Origin: Aestuarierythrobacter sp037968495
GTDB lineage: Bacteria > Pseudomonadota > Alphaproteobacteria > Sphingomonadales > Sphingomonadaceae
DNA length: 64,000 nucleotides
Reading direction: 5' to 3'
NCBI GenBank assembly: GCA_037968495.1
Contig: JBBKVP010000020.1
Location: 5,909-69,908, forward strand
In this document: positions 35,165-43,717 of the stretch, one piece after another
Layout: each line of letters begins with the position of its first letter
How positions within the stretch are numbered: the stretch's first letter is position 1
Program-made: the position numbers and the translations under genes
Notes under the pieces: generated by a model
The model's input: only the letters and a program-made list of their open reading frames with translations
Databases searched by the model: none
What the model was told of the DNA's origin: nothing

Positions 35165-35785
35165 GTGCGGACACTCGCAATAGATTGTGCGACCGAGGCC
35201 TGCTCCGTCGCCCTGTTCGACAATGCAGGCTTTCTGGCCGGCAAACATGTCGTGCTAGGCCGCGGTCATGCAGAACGCCTGATCCCGATGATCGCCGACT
35301 TGCCTCAGCGCGGTAAGGCTGACCGGATTGCCGTTTCAATCGGCCCCGGCAGCTTTACTGGCGTGAGGATCGGCATTGCTGCTGCCCGCGCGCTGGGTGT
35401 GGCATGGCAAGTGCCGGTTGTGGGTTTTCCAACTCTAGCGCTGGTTGCTGCGATGGCGAGACGCGAGCATCCGGATCAGGCGGTCACCGTGTGCATGACG
35501 GCCGGACACGGACAGTGGTTCATCCAGAACTTCGATTCCGCCGGGATGCCCGTTGATGAACTTGCCTCGCTTAGTCTCGAAGAAGCGGTCCGTTCGGCAA
35601 CCGCATCGCTTTTTGCAGGCACACAGGCGGAGGCGCTGCGCGATATGCGCGGATCAGGCGAGGCCTTGCAAATACATCCTGATGCCAGCCAGTTCGATTT
35701 GCTGCCCGCCACCATCATCAGCGATCAAGTGCGCCCACTCTATGGCCGCGCCCCTGATGCGAAGCTGCCCGCCCAGAAATCATGA
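35165..35785 (+). CDS. tsaB: tRNA threonylcarbamoyladenosine synthesis protein TsaB
   Basis: 206 residues of the ASKHA fold: LAIDCATEACSVALFD at the start, RGHAERLIPMIADL, and AVSIGPGSFTGVRIGIAAARAL. TsaB partners TsaD and TsaE in making t6A37 in tRNA. The start is GTG 35165 with AAGGGGCAG upstream. Its stop overlaps the rimI start (ATGATG, 35782), a very common tsaB-rimI coupling. Confidence 0.93.
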   Translation: MRTLAIDCATEACSVALFDNAGFLAGKHVVLGRGHAERLIPMIADLPQRGKADRIAVSIGPGSFTGVRIGIAAARALGVAWQVPVVGFPTLALVAAMARREHPDQAVTVCMTAGHGQWFIQNFDSAGMPVDELASLSLEEAVRSATASLFAGTQAEALRDMRGSGEALQIHPDASQFDLLPATIISDQVRPLYGRAPDAKLPAQKS

Positions 35786-36240
35786 TGGACGATATCGACC
35801 GGATCATGCGGGTCATGGACGCTGCCTTCGATCCCAAATGGGGCGAAGCTTGGTCCCGCCGCCAGATCGAGGACGCGCTGCAATTTCCGCATACGACTTA
35901 CCGTATCGTCGGGAATCATGGTAACTTTCAAGTAAAAGAAGGTCTTGCAGCCGGCTTTACATTGTCGCGCCGTGTTGCTGATGAAGAAGAGCTCCTTCTC
36001 ATCGCAGTTGACCCAGCGTACCGCAATCAGGGTATTGGCGCATCATTGCTTTCTGAATTTATAAGAAATGCAAAGTTAGCGGGCGTCAGACGTTTGTTTC
36101 TTGAAATGCGCGACAACAATCCTGCCGAATCGCTATATTTGACCGCAGGATTCGCACCAATCGGTCGGCGCGCCAGTTACTATAAATTGACCAGTGGGGA
36201 CTGTCTGGATGCAATAACTCTTGCATTAGATGTGGAATAA
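35782..36240 (+). CDS. rimI: Ribosomal-protein-S18-alanine N-acetyltransferase
   Basis: 152 residues of the GNAT fold. The acetyl-CoA loop is YRNQGIGASLLSEF, with LLLIAVDPAYR before it and LEMRDNNPAESLYLTAGF after, the signature of RimI. It acetylates the N-terminal Ala of S18 and perhaps other proteins. The 3' half is noticeably AT-richer than tsaB, but motifs are intact. Confidence 0.9.
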   Translation: MMDDIDRIMRVMDAAFDPKWGEAWSRRQIEDALQFPHTTYRIVGNHGNFQVKEGLAAGFTLSRRVADEEELLLIAVDPAYRNQGIGASLLSEFIRNAKLAGVRRLFLEMRDNNPAESLYLTAGFAPIGRRASYYKLTSGDCLDAITLALDVE

Positions 36241-36433
36241 CCGGGCACTTTAAATAAATACCCTATATAAAACAGTAATAAGTAGTATTTGTGCTATTGA
36301 GTCGCTTCAAATCCCCAATTAATAGTTGGCGTGAGATCTCCATACCCTCGGTGATCCGGTCGCAAAACCCCGTGTAGCCAATCCGTGCTTGACCAAGTCA
36401 ATGCGCCGAATCAGGCGAAATTTAGGAACTCGA
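36241..36433 (+). promoter_or_regulatory. AT-rich leader/promoter region of mucR
   Basis: 193 nt between rimI and mucR. The first 90 nt are strikingly AT-rich (runs such as TTTAAATAAATACCC and TATATAAAACAGTAATAAG). MucR/Ros proteins bind AT-rich sites, often upstream of their own gene, so autoregulation is plausible. No exact site can be assigned. Confidence 0.35.
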
Positions 36434-36871
36434 ATGACAATTTTAGAAAACGATATGGCCGAAATGCTCGTAACGCTAACCGCTGACATCGTGTCTGCGC
36501 ACGTCAGCAACAATGACGTAGACGTTTCAGACGTGCCGATGCTGATTGCTTCGGTTCATGGCGCTCTCGCCGGAATCGGAAACGATAATCAGGTCGAAGA
36601 AGTCCCTGAACCCGCCGTTTCGATTCGCTCTTCGATCAAGCACGATCACATCGTCTGCCTCGAAGATGGCAAAAAGATGAAGATGCTGAAACGTCACCTG
36701 ATGACCGATCACGGGATGACGCCTGACGAATATCGCGCCCGCTGGGGCCTCGGTGCTGACTATCCGATGGTCGCGCCTGACTATGCCGAAACGCGCCGCG
36801 TACTGGCTAAGAAGATCGGCCTCGGGCGTAAACCCGGCCAAAAACGTGGCCGCAACAAAAAAGCAGCCTGA
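36434..36871 (+). CDS. mucR: MucR/Ros family zinc-finger transcriptional regulator
   Basis: 145 residues. The Ros/MucR core reads SSIKHDHIVCLEDGKKMKML, KRHLMTDHGMTPDEYRARWG, YPMVAPDYAETRR, and a basic tail. As in many MucR proteins, the first zinc ligand pair is not Cys-Cys: only one Cys precedes H...H, so the finger may be atypical. The start ATG 36434 has AGGA 7 nt upstream; a TTG at 36389 is less likely. It probably represses AT-rich promoters of surface, motility and cell-cycle genes. Confidence 0.9.
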   Translation: MTILENDMAEMLVTLTADIVSAHVSNNDVDVSDVPMLIASVHGALAGIGNDNQVEEVPEPAVSIRSSIKHDHIVCLEDGKKMKMLKRHLMTDHGMTPDEYRARWGLGADYPMVAPDYAETRRVLAKKIGLGRKPGQKRGRNKKAA

Positions 36872-36930
36872 CACCCCCCAAGGGTTTGGGCCCCACAAGG
36901 CTTGAGCCGTCAGTGCTAGCTTGAGCAAAG

Positions 36931-36963
36931 CGCTCCGTGTCCCTAAGGATACGGGGCGTTTTG
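36931..36963 (+). terminator. Rho-independent terminator between mucR and fur
   Basis: Bases 36931-36942 pair over 12 bp (two G-U pairs) with 36947-36958 around a 4-nt loop, followed by TTTT (36959-36962). It ends mucR transcription and argues against a fur start at the GTG 36937, which lies inside the stem. Confidence 0.8.
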
Positions 36964-36981
36964 TATTTATGGGCTGATTCC

Positions 36982-37404
36982 TTGCAGCAAAAGATCGACA
37001 TCGAACAGCTTTGTGCCGACCGCGGCCTTCGGATTACGGAGCAGCGGCGGATCATTGCAAATGTTCTATCCAACAGCGATGATCATCCCGATGTCGAGCT
37101 GTTGCATCAACGCGCATCGGCGATTGATCCGAAAATCTCAATCGCGACGGTTTACCGCACTGTGCGCCTGTTTGAAGAAGCCGGCATTCTCGACCGCCAT
37201 GACTTTGGCGATGGCCGCGCCCGTTACGAAGCCGCGCCCGAAGCGCACCACGATCATCTGATCGATGTCGAAAGCGGCAAGGTCGTCGAATTCGTCGATC
37301 CCGAACTAGAGGCGCTGCAGAAAGTCATCGCTGAAAAGCTCGGTTACCGTCTCGTTGACCACCGGATGGAACTCTATGGTGTCCGGCTCGACCGCGAGGG
37401 CTGA
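36982..37404 (+). CDS. fur: Fur family metal-responsive repressor
   Basis: 140 residues. The winged helix contains LCADRGLRITEQRRIIANVL and KISIATVYRTVRLFEEAGI; the metal and dimerisation part has HHDHLIDVESGKVVEF. The C-terminal CxxC zinc pair of many Fur proteins is absent, as is common in alphaproteobacterial Fur/Irr/Mur relatives, so iron versus manganese sensing is open. TTG 36982 is taken as start because the longer GTG 36937 falls inside the mucR terminator. The gene overlaps plsC by 29 nt. Confidence 0.88.
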   Translation: MQQKIDIEQLCADRGLRITEQRRIIANVLSNSDDHPDVELLHQRASAIDPKISIATVYRTVRLFEEAGILDRHDFGDGRARYEAAPEAHHDHLIDVESGKVVEFVDPELEALQKVIAEKLGYRLVDHRMELYGVRLDREG

Positions 37405-38299
37405 TCCCGCTGCTGAGCTCGCTCGGCTGAAAGCAGACAATGCTGCTGGCATCCCGACTCCGGTGAGTTTTTGGGGATGGCTTAGGCTGATTATCAGATT
37501 GAAGTTTATCGTTTTCCTGCTGATCATGATGGTGCCGATTCACTATGTTTGGCGGATCTTCAAATATGGCTCGCCGCTACCGATGTATTTCCTGCGCTGG
37601 ACCGCGCGGATCGTCGGCGCGCGGGTTAAAGTGCACGGAACGCCGCTGCGCCGCGACGTATTTTTCACCTCCAATCACATTTCATGGGTCGACATTCTGG
37701 CGTTGGCCGGGGCTAGTGGAACGGCATTCGTGGCCAAGCAGGAACTGCGCGACACGCCCGTCATCGGCTGGCTCGCGAACCTTAACCGCACGGTCTACGT
37801 AAAGCGCGAGCACCGCATGGGCGTGGCCGGACAGATCAAAGCGTTGCGCCGTGCCTTGGCGGACAACTGGTCGGTCACTGTCTTCCCGGAAGGCACCACT
37901 ACTGACGGGCAATCGCTACTTCCGTTCAAAACCTCAATGCTCAAAGTTCTGGAGCCTCCGCCGCCCAGCGTTCGTGTGCAACCGGTGGTCGTCGACTATG
38001 GCTATGTTGCGGAAGAGATCGGCTGGATCGGCGAAGAAGGCGGCGTCAACAACTTCAAGCGCGTGCTGGCACGCAAGGGCACTTTCCGGCTCAACCTTCA
38101 TTATCTTGAGCCGTTCGCCCCCGGTGATCATTGTGGGCGTAAGGAAATCGGGGCCGAGGCGCGGCGGCAGATCGCAAGCAAGCTGGAGGGGCTGCTGGGG
38201 ACTTCACTGCGCGACTTCGCCCTTGTAGTGGAGCCAGTACGTTATGCACCGAAGAGAGGCGAAGACAGCGCTTTGGAAAATCGGCCGATCCCGCTATAG
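37376..38299 (+). CDS. plsC: 1-acyl-glycerol-3-phosphate acyltransferase (PlsC-like)
   Basis: 307 residues. A hydrophobic helix (FIVFLLIMMVPIHYVW) is followed by the acyltransferase motifs SNHISWVDI (in place of NHxxxxD) and FPEGTTTDG. It makes phosphatidic acid or acylates other lysolipids at the inner membrane. ATG 37376, with GGATGGA upstream, is preferred over a TTG at 37355; it starts inside the fur 3' end, so the two are co-transcribed. miaB follows after 9 nt. Confidence 0.88.
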   Translation: MVSGSTARADPAAELARLKADNAAGIPTPVSFWGWLRLIIRLKFIVFLLIMMVPIHYVWRIFKYGSPLPMYFLRWTARIVGARVKVHGTPLRRDVFFTSNHISWVDILALAGASGTAFVAKQELRDTPVIGWLANLNRTVYVKREHRMGVAGQIKALRRALADNWSVTVFPEGTTTDGQSLLPFKTSMLKVLEPPPPSVRVQPVVVDYGYVAEEIGWIGEEGGVNNFKRVLARKGTFRLNLHYLEPFAPGDHCGRKEIGAEARRQIASKLEGLLGTSLRDFALVVEPVRYAPKRGEDSALENRPIPL

Positions 38300-38308
38300 G
38301 CCCGCGCC

Positions 38309-39649
38309 ATGCGCAACACAGAACAACCCAAGACCTACCGGGTCAAAAGCTTCGGCTGTCAGATGAACGTCTATGACGGCGAACGTATGGGCGAGCTTCT
38401 CAGCGCGCACGGTATCACCGCAGCAACCGATGGCGAGGATGCCGATCTGGTCGTGCTCAACACCTGTCACATTCGCGAGAAAGCTTCCGAGAAGGTCTAT
38501 TCCGATATTGGCCGTCTGACCAAGGGCAAGACGCAGAAGAAAGCACCCATGATTGCGGTCGCAGGCTGCGTCGCACAGGCCGAAGGCGAAGAAATCATGA
38601 CCCGCTCGGCCGATGTGTCGATGGTCGTCGGTCCGCAGGCATATCACCGCTTGCCCGAAATGATCGCCAGCGCAGTTTCAGGTAAACGCGTGACCGATAC
38701 GGATATGCCCGCCGATGCAAAGTTCGCTGCCCTGCCTCAGCGGCGCAAATCGGCCCCGTCTGCATTCCTGACCATTCAAGAAGGCTGCGACAAATTTTGC
38801 ACCTATTGCGTGGTGCCCTATACGCGCGGCGCAGAAATATCGCGGCCGTTTGCTGCGCTCGTCGACGAAGCGAAAATGCTGGTCGATGGCGGCGCAAGAG
38901 AGATAACATTGCTCGGCCAGAACGTCAGTGCGTGGAGCGGCGAAGACGATAAGGGACGCACCACCGGCATGGCAGGCCTGATCCGCGAAGTGGCCAAAAT
39001 TGAAGGCCTTGCCCGCATCCGATACACCACCAGCCACCCGGCCGATATGGACGAGGATCTGATCTCTGCCCACGGCGAAATCGACAAGCTTATGCCCTAT
39101 CTCCACCTGCCGGTGCAGTCGGGCAATGACCGCATTTTGAAAGCGATGAACCGCAGCCACAGCGCGGAGAGCTATCTAAAATTGCTAGAGCGCTTCCGCG
39201 CGGCAAGGCCCGATCTGGCGCTGTCAGGCGATTTCATAGTCGGCTTCCCCGGCGAGACCGACGCCGAGTTCGAAGACACGCTGAAAATAGTAGATCAAGT
39301 CGGCTACGCGCAGGCCTATAGCTTCAAATACTCGCCCCGCCCCGGCACACCGGCCGCGACGATGGACGATCAGGTTCCGATGCAAGTAATGGATGAACGC
39401 CTCCAGCGTCTCCAAGCCGCCCTTCGCGCCGGCCAACAAGCCTTCAACGACGCCAGCATCGGCAAGACTTGCGAAGTCCTCGTTGAACGAAAAGGCAAGC
39501 TGGAAGGTCAATGGCTCGGCAAATCGCCTTGGCTGCAATCGGTGCATTTCACTGCCGATGTGGCGATTGGCGACGTGGTGAAGGCTGAGTTGCTGCAAGC
39601 CGGTCAGAACTCGCTGGGTGGGCGTGTGCTGGACACTGTGCCCGCCTGA
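38309..39649 (+). CDS. miaB: tRNA-2-methylthio-N6-dimethylallyladenosine synthase
   Basis: 446 residues, full length. The N-terminal cluster cysteines are C17, C53 and C87 (SFGCQMN, NTCHIRE, AGCVAQ). The radical-SAM cluster is C160-x3-C164-x2-C167 in EGCDKFCTYCVVPYTRG. A TRAM domain follows from about residue 370. MiaB adds the methylthio group to i6A37 of tRNAs. It sits in the conserved miaB-phoH-ybeY order. Confidence 0.97.
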   Translation: MRNTEQPKTYRVKSFGCQMNVYDGERMGELLSAHGITAATDGEDADLVVLNTCHIREKASEKVYSDIGRLTKGKTQKKAPMIAVAGCVAQAEGEEIMTRSADVSMVVGPQAYHRLPEMIASAVSGKRVTDTDMPADAKFAALPQRRKSAPSAFLTIQEGCDKFCTYCVVPYTRGAEISRPFAALVDEAKMLVDGGAREITLLGQNVSAWSGEDDKGRTTGMAGLIREVAKIEGLARIRYTTSHPADMDEDLISAHGEIDKLMPYLHLPVQSGNDRILKAMNRSHSAESYLKLLERFRAARPDLALSGDFIVGFPGETDAEFEDTLKIVDQVGYAQAYSFKYSPRPGTPAATMDDQVPMQVMDERLQRLQAALRAGQQAFNDASIGKTCEVLVERKGKLEGQWLGKSPWLQSVHFTADVAIGDVVKAELLQAGQNSLGGRVLDTVPA

Positions 39650-39776
39650 TCCGCAGTAGCTTGACGGTTACACTCCCGTGACTTTCCACCTTTGCGAGCG
39701 CTCTGCTGCTTGCCTGCCACGAAACATGGCTTATCTTTCCGACTCGTACACTGATGTACGCCAATGAAAGGAGCCT

Positions 39777-40805
39777 ATGGCTCGTAAGACAGTCCGTGCG
39801 GCAGCCGCCGCGCCAGCCAAACCCGCTAATGACGCTGATCCTAAGCGCGCATCAGTGGAGCTTAGATTCGAAGACCAGTCGCTGCTGGTCCCGCTCTTCG
39901 GACAATTTGATGCCAACCTAGTGCAGGTGGAAAACCGCCTCGGCGTATTCGTTGCTGCGCGCGGCAATAAGGTTCTGATCGAAGGTCCCAAAGAAGCCGT
40001 TTGCCGGGCGCGCGATGTGCTTGATGCCATGCGTGAAAAACTGTCCATGGGGCAGGAGTTGGACTCTGGCGCCATAGACGCGCTGATTGCCATGTCGAAC
40101 GAACCCACGCTCGAAGGCATCGTAAAGGGCACGCCCGACCACCCGCCAATCATGATCCGCACGCGCCGCAAGACCATCGTGCCCCGCTCTGTCAAACAGG
40201 CTGAATACATGGAGCAACTGGTCCGCGATGATGTGATCTTCGCGCTCGGCCCTGCGGGTACGGGCAAAACTTATGTTGCTGTGGCCCAGGCGGTTAGTCA
40301 GCTGATTACCGGCAGCGTGCAGCGCCTGATCCTGTCGCGTCCAGCAGTCGAAGCAGGCGAGAAGCTTGGCTTCCTGCCCGGTGATATGAAGGACAAGGTC
40401 GACCCCTATTTGCGCCCGCTTTATGATGCGCTGAACGACTGCATGCCGCCCGAACAAGTCGAGCGGCGGATTGCCAGCGGTGAGATCGAAATCGCGCCCA
40501 TCGCCTTCATGCGCGGACGTACTTTGGCGGACAGTTTCATCATCCTCGACGAGGCGCAGAATACCACGCGGGAACAAATGAAGATGTTCCTAACCCGCTT
40601 TGGCCAGAACAGCCGCATGGTCGTGTGCGGCGACCCCAAGCAAGTCGATATTCCCGGCGGCGACCGCATGAGCGGCCTAGCGGATGCAGTCGAGCGCCTT
40701 GAAGGTATCGAGGACATCGCTGTAACGCGTTTCAGCGCCGCAGACGTGGTGCGCCATCCCATCGTAGGCCGAATTGTCGCGGCCTATGAGGGGCCCGACG
40801 CCTGA
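39777..40805 (+). CDS. phoH: PhoH-like ATPase
   Basis: 342 residues. An N-terminal KH-like region is followed by the P-loop GPAGTGKT at 158-165 and Walker B FIILDEAQNTTREQMKMFLTR. PhoH-type proteins encoded beside ybeY are thought to be RNA-directed NTPases working with YbeY. A good SD (GAAAGGAG) lies before ATG 39777. ybeY starts 4 nt after its stop. Confidence 0.94.
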   Translation: MARKTVRAAAAAPAKPANDADPKRASVELRFEDQSLLVPLFGQFDANLVQVENRLGVFVAARGNKVLIEGPKEAVCRARDVLDAMREKLSMGQELDSGAIDALIAMSNEPTLEGIVKGTPDHPPIMIRTRRKTIVPRSVKQAEYMEQLVRDDVIFALGPAGTGKTYVAVAQAVSQLITGSVQRLILSRPAVEAGEKLGFLPGDMKDKVDPYLRPLYDALNDCMPPEQVERRIASGEIEIAPIAFMRGRTLADSFIILDEAQNTTREQMKMFLTRFGQNSRMVVCGDPKQVDIPGGDRMSGLADAVERLEGIEDIAVTRFSAADVVRHPIVGRIVAAYEGPDA

Positions 40806-40809
40806 TGCG

Positions 40810-41310
40810 ATGAACCTCGAAGTCGATATCGAACATTGGCCCGCCGGCTTGTGGGAAAACCTGGCCGAACGCGCTGCAGAGGCCGTCGGCACCTGCGAAC
40901 CAGAGCTTGCCAATCCGCGCCTGCATACCAGCCTGTTGTTCACCTGCGACGAGGAAGTTCACGCGCTCAACCGTGAATGGCGCGAGCGCGACAAGCCGAC
41001 AAATGTGCTGTCCTTCCCGATGCTTGAGCGCGAGCACTTGCAGGCGCTTTCGCCTGAAGGACCGCCGGAACTTCTCGGCGACGTTGCCATGGCGCATGAG
41101 ACTTGCGCGCGAGAAGCTGCCGAAAAAGGTATCGCTCTGGAGGACCATGCAGCGCATTTGATCATCCACGGTTTGCTGCATCTGGCAGGCTACGACCACG
41201 AGATATCCACCGATGCTGCCGAAGAAATGGAAGCGTTGGAGACGAAGGCGCTTGCGCTCATGGGCATTGCGGACCCATATGGTGACCATAATGAAGATGG
41301 AGAGAATTGA
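40810..41310 (+). CDS. ybeY: Endoribonuclease YbeY (rRNA maturation factor)
   Basis: 166 residues with the zinc site H120-GLL-H124-LAGYD-H130 and the preceding PTNVLSFP motif. YbeY is a single-strand endonuclease needed for 16S rRNA 3' processing and ribosome quality control. ATG 40810 is chosen because the family starts at this point; the frame is open further upstream inside phoH. Its stop lies 5 nt before the corC start. Confidence 0.95.
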   Translation: MNLEVDIEHWPAGLWENLAERAAEAVGTCEPELANPRLHTSLLFTCDEEVHALNREWRERDKPTNVLSFPMLEREHLQALSPEGPPELLGDVAMAHETCAREAAEKGIALEDHAAHLIIHGLLHLAGYDHEISTDAAEEMEALETKALALMGIADPYGDHNEDGEN

Positions 41311-41315
41311 GGGCC

Positions 41316-42251
41316 ATGCCCGAGACTGACACTGCCCTGGGTGGGGCCTCCGGAGAGCCCGAGAGTAGGAACGGGCTTTGGCTCGCCGTCCGCAAATTCC
41401 TCAAATTCGGCGATAGCGATCAGAGCCTCCGTGCACAGATCGAAGAAGCGATCGACGAGCATGAGGATGAAAATCCCGAGAGCGACACTGAAACGGCCAA
41501 TGGCGATCTGTCGGGTATCGAACGTCAAATGCTTCGCAATATGCTCCATTTTAGCGAGCATGACGCCGACGACGTAGCCATCCCGCGCGGCGAAATCATT
41601 GCCGTTCCGGCCTCAGCCACTTGGGAAGAACTGGTCGAGCAATTCGCCGAACACGGCCATTCGCGTCTGCCGGTTTACCGCGAGAAACTGGATGAAGTAA
41701 TCGGGATGATCCACATCAAGGATGTGTTCCCATTCCTCGCCCGCAAGATCGTTCCGCCTGCTGATTGGACCACGCTTATGCGCCAACCGCTCTATGTGCC
41801 GCAAACACGCGGCGCGCTCGACGTGCTGGCCGATATGCGCGCGCACCGGATGCATCTGGCTGTCGTGGTCGATGAATATTCCGGCACAGACGGACTGATC
41901 ACCATCGAAGATCTGGTTGAAGAAATCGTCGGCGATATTGAAGACGAGCACGATGAAGTGCCTGAAGTCCTGATCACGCCCATCGGCGAAGGCATGTGGG
42001 ACTGCGATGCCCGCGCCGAACTGGAAGACGTCGCCGAACAGGTCGACCCGCGCCTTTCCGAAGTGGAAGAGGCCGTCGATACGCTGGGCGGGCTGGCTTT
42101 TGTACTGGCGGGCCAAGTCCCTGAAGTCGGCGATATTATGGAACATGATAGCGGCTGGCGGATCGAAGTAACGGCGGGTGACGAGACCCATGTTACGCGT
42201 TTGCGCCTGCATGCTCCGTCAGAAGAATCGCTGGAAATCGCGCAAGACTAA
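41316..42251 (+). CDS. corC: CBS-pair and CorC_HlyC domain protein
   Basis: 311 residues. An N-terminal acidic segment is followed by two CBS domains (IPRGEIIAVPASATWEELVE to VIGMIHIKDVF, and LADMRAHRMHLAVVVDEY to GLITIEDLVEEIVGDI) and a C-terminal CorC_HlyC transporter-associated domain (DTLGGLAFVLAGQVPEVGD). It lacks the membrane DUF21 domain. CorC proteins modulate Mg/Co efflux. ATG 41316 has GAGGG before it; a TTG at 41307 overlaps ybeY. Confidence 0.9.
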   Translation: MPETDTALGGASGEPESRNGLWLAVRKFLKFGDSDQSLRAQIEEAIDEHEDENPESDTETANGDLSGIERQMLRNMLHFSEHDADDVAIPRGEIIAVPASATWEELVEQFAEHGHSRLPVYREKLDEVIGMIHIKDVFPFLARKIVPPADWTTLMRQPLYVPQTRGALDVLADMRAHRMHLAVVVDEYSGTDGLITIEDLVEEIVGDIEDEHDEVPEVLITPIGEGMWDCDARAELEDVAEQVDPRLSEVEEAVDTLGGLAFVLAGQVPEVGDIMEHDSGWRIEVTAGDETHVTRLRLHAPSEESLEIAQD

Positions 42252-42317
42252 GAACGTCCATCTCGCACTTGCGAAATAGACGCTCGACACCCGGGCAACA
42301 GCGCTTATCTATACATC

Positions 42318-43205
42318 ATGATCGGTCGCAGGATTCTCCCTCCCCTTCGCGCTCTGGAAGCGTTTATGCGCACCGTTCGGTTGGGTTCAGCCAAGGCTGC
42401 CGCAACTGAACTCGGCCTCAGCCCCAGCGCATTGTCGAGGCGGATCACCAATCTCGAAGAATTTACCGGCCGCAAGCTGTTCACGCGCGCTAGTCAGTCG
42501 ATGGCCTTAACCGACGAAGGGCGTGCCTTCTTCGCCGCCATCTCGCCGCATCTCGATGCACTGGCGGAGGCTGTCGGCAGCCAGTCGGACAATCTGGGGC
42601 TGCTGCGCCTCAGGCTCGGCGTATTGCCGCTGTTCGGCAGTCAGCGACTGTTCCCCCGCCTGCCCGAACTGCGCAAGCTGCATCCTCGGCTGCATATCGA
42701 TGTCGATACCGGCCCGCACCTTGATGAACGCGTGGGCGATACGCTCGACGCGGCGATTATCCTGACGCAGGAACCTGATCCCTCGCTGCATTCTGTCCGG
42801 CTGGATCACAACACCGTTCACGCCATCTGTAGCAGCGTGCTGGCCGAGCAAATCGGGACGAACCCTGACATGGCTGCGCTCAACCGCCAGACTTTTATGA
42901 TTCACAATGAACTGCCCGACAGCTTCATCGCTTGGAAAGATGCGGTTGGAATGCACGATCTCGATCCGGTAGCCATCGATCACTACGATTCCGGGCAACT
43001 CATTCTGGAAGCGGCTGCACAAGGCCTCGGCATTGCTATCATGCATGACGATCACATGGCCCGCGCCGCGGATGACCGGCTGGCCAAGCTGTTCGATATC
43101 GAGGTTGAGAGCCCTTACAGCTACTGGTTTATCTGCAAGCCCAAGGCACTGGAAATGCGCCCTGTGCGGCTGTTTCATGATTGGTTAGTTGGTGCTGGTT
43201 TGTGA
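42318..43205 (+). CDS. LysR family transcriptional regulator (GcvA-like)
   Basis: 295 residues. The N-terminal winged helix is PPLRALEAFMRTVRLGSAKA, AATELGLSPSALSRRITNLE, with FTRASQSMALTDEG; the C-terminal part is a periplasmic-binding-like effector domain. The ALEAFMRT... and late GLGIAIMHDDHMA motifs resemble the GcvA branch. The target is unknown; the nearest gene on the same strand is the cytochrome lipoprotein at 43291. Confidence 0.9.
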   Translation: MIGRRILPPLRALEAFMRTVRLGSAKAAATELGLSPSALSRRITNLEEFTGRKLFTRASQSMALTDEGRAFFAAISPHLDALAEAVGSQSDNLGLLRLRLGVLPLFGSQRLFPRLPELRKLHPRLHIDVDTGPHLDERVGDTLDAAIILTQEPDPSLHSVRLDHNTVHAICSSVLAEQIGTNPDMAALNRQTFMIHNELPDSFIAWKDAVGMHDLDPVAIDHYDSGQLILEAAAQGLGIAIMHDDHMARAADDRLAKLFDIEVESPYSYWFICKPKALEMRPVRLFHDWLVGAGL

Positions 43206-43290
43206 TAAATCAAATTAGCGGGACGCACTTTGCCTAACGGTCTAACTTGCGGTAACTGTAGCTCTATGTTTGGCTCTACAGGAGCGTTCT

Positions 43291-43692
43291 ATGCGCAGTA
43301 TAATATTCGCAATCGGCCTGCCAATTCTGATAGCAGGCTGTAACACGCTACCACCGGCTGAGAGCGAACCGCAGCCCGTCGCAGCGACTTCGGAAACCCG
43401 GCCACACGGCTTTCCTGCTGATCCAGCTCGCGGGCTCACTTTTGCGCAGACTTATTGCTCGGCCTGCCATGCAGTCACTGCGAACCAAATGTCGCCTGAT
43501 CGTAGAGCTCCTCCATTTGTAGAAGTTGCCAATGCCCGGGGACTTACAGGTGATAGTCTGACAATCTGGCTGACAGATTCGCACAATTACCCCGATGTCA
43601 TGGCCTTCGAAATCCAGACAGAAAATATCGACGATCTGGCTGCCTATATGCTGGAATTACAGGATACGGATTACGAACCGCCAATTGGCTAG
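43291..43692 (+). CDS. Cytochrome c family lipoprotein
   Basis: 133 residues. The signal sequence ends in lipobox LIAGC (Cys17), followed by a Pro/Glu-rich linker and one heme c site, C56-S-A-C59-H60 in TYCSACHAV. The likely axial Met lies in YPDVMAFEIQTENIDDLAAYML, the usual cytochrome c C-terminal helix. SD CAGGAG precedes ATG 43291. It may be a membrane-tethered electron carrier in the periplasm; no oxidase or dehydrogenase is next to it. Confidence 0.85.
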   Translation: MRSIIFAIGLPILIAGCNTLPPAESEPQPVAATSETRPHGFPADPARGLTFAQTYCSACHAVTANQMSPDRRAPPFVEVANARGLTGDSLTIWLTDSHNYPDVMAFEIQTENIDDLAAYMLELQDTDYEPPIG

Positions 43693-43717
43693 GACGGCTA
43701 CTCTAAACTAACCGGAA

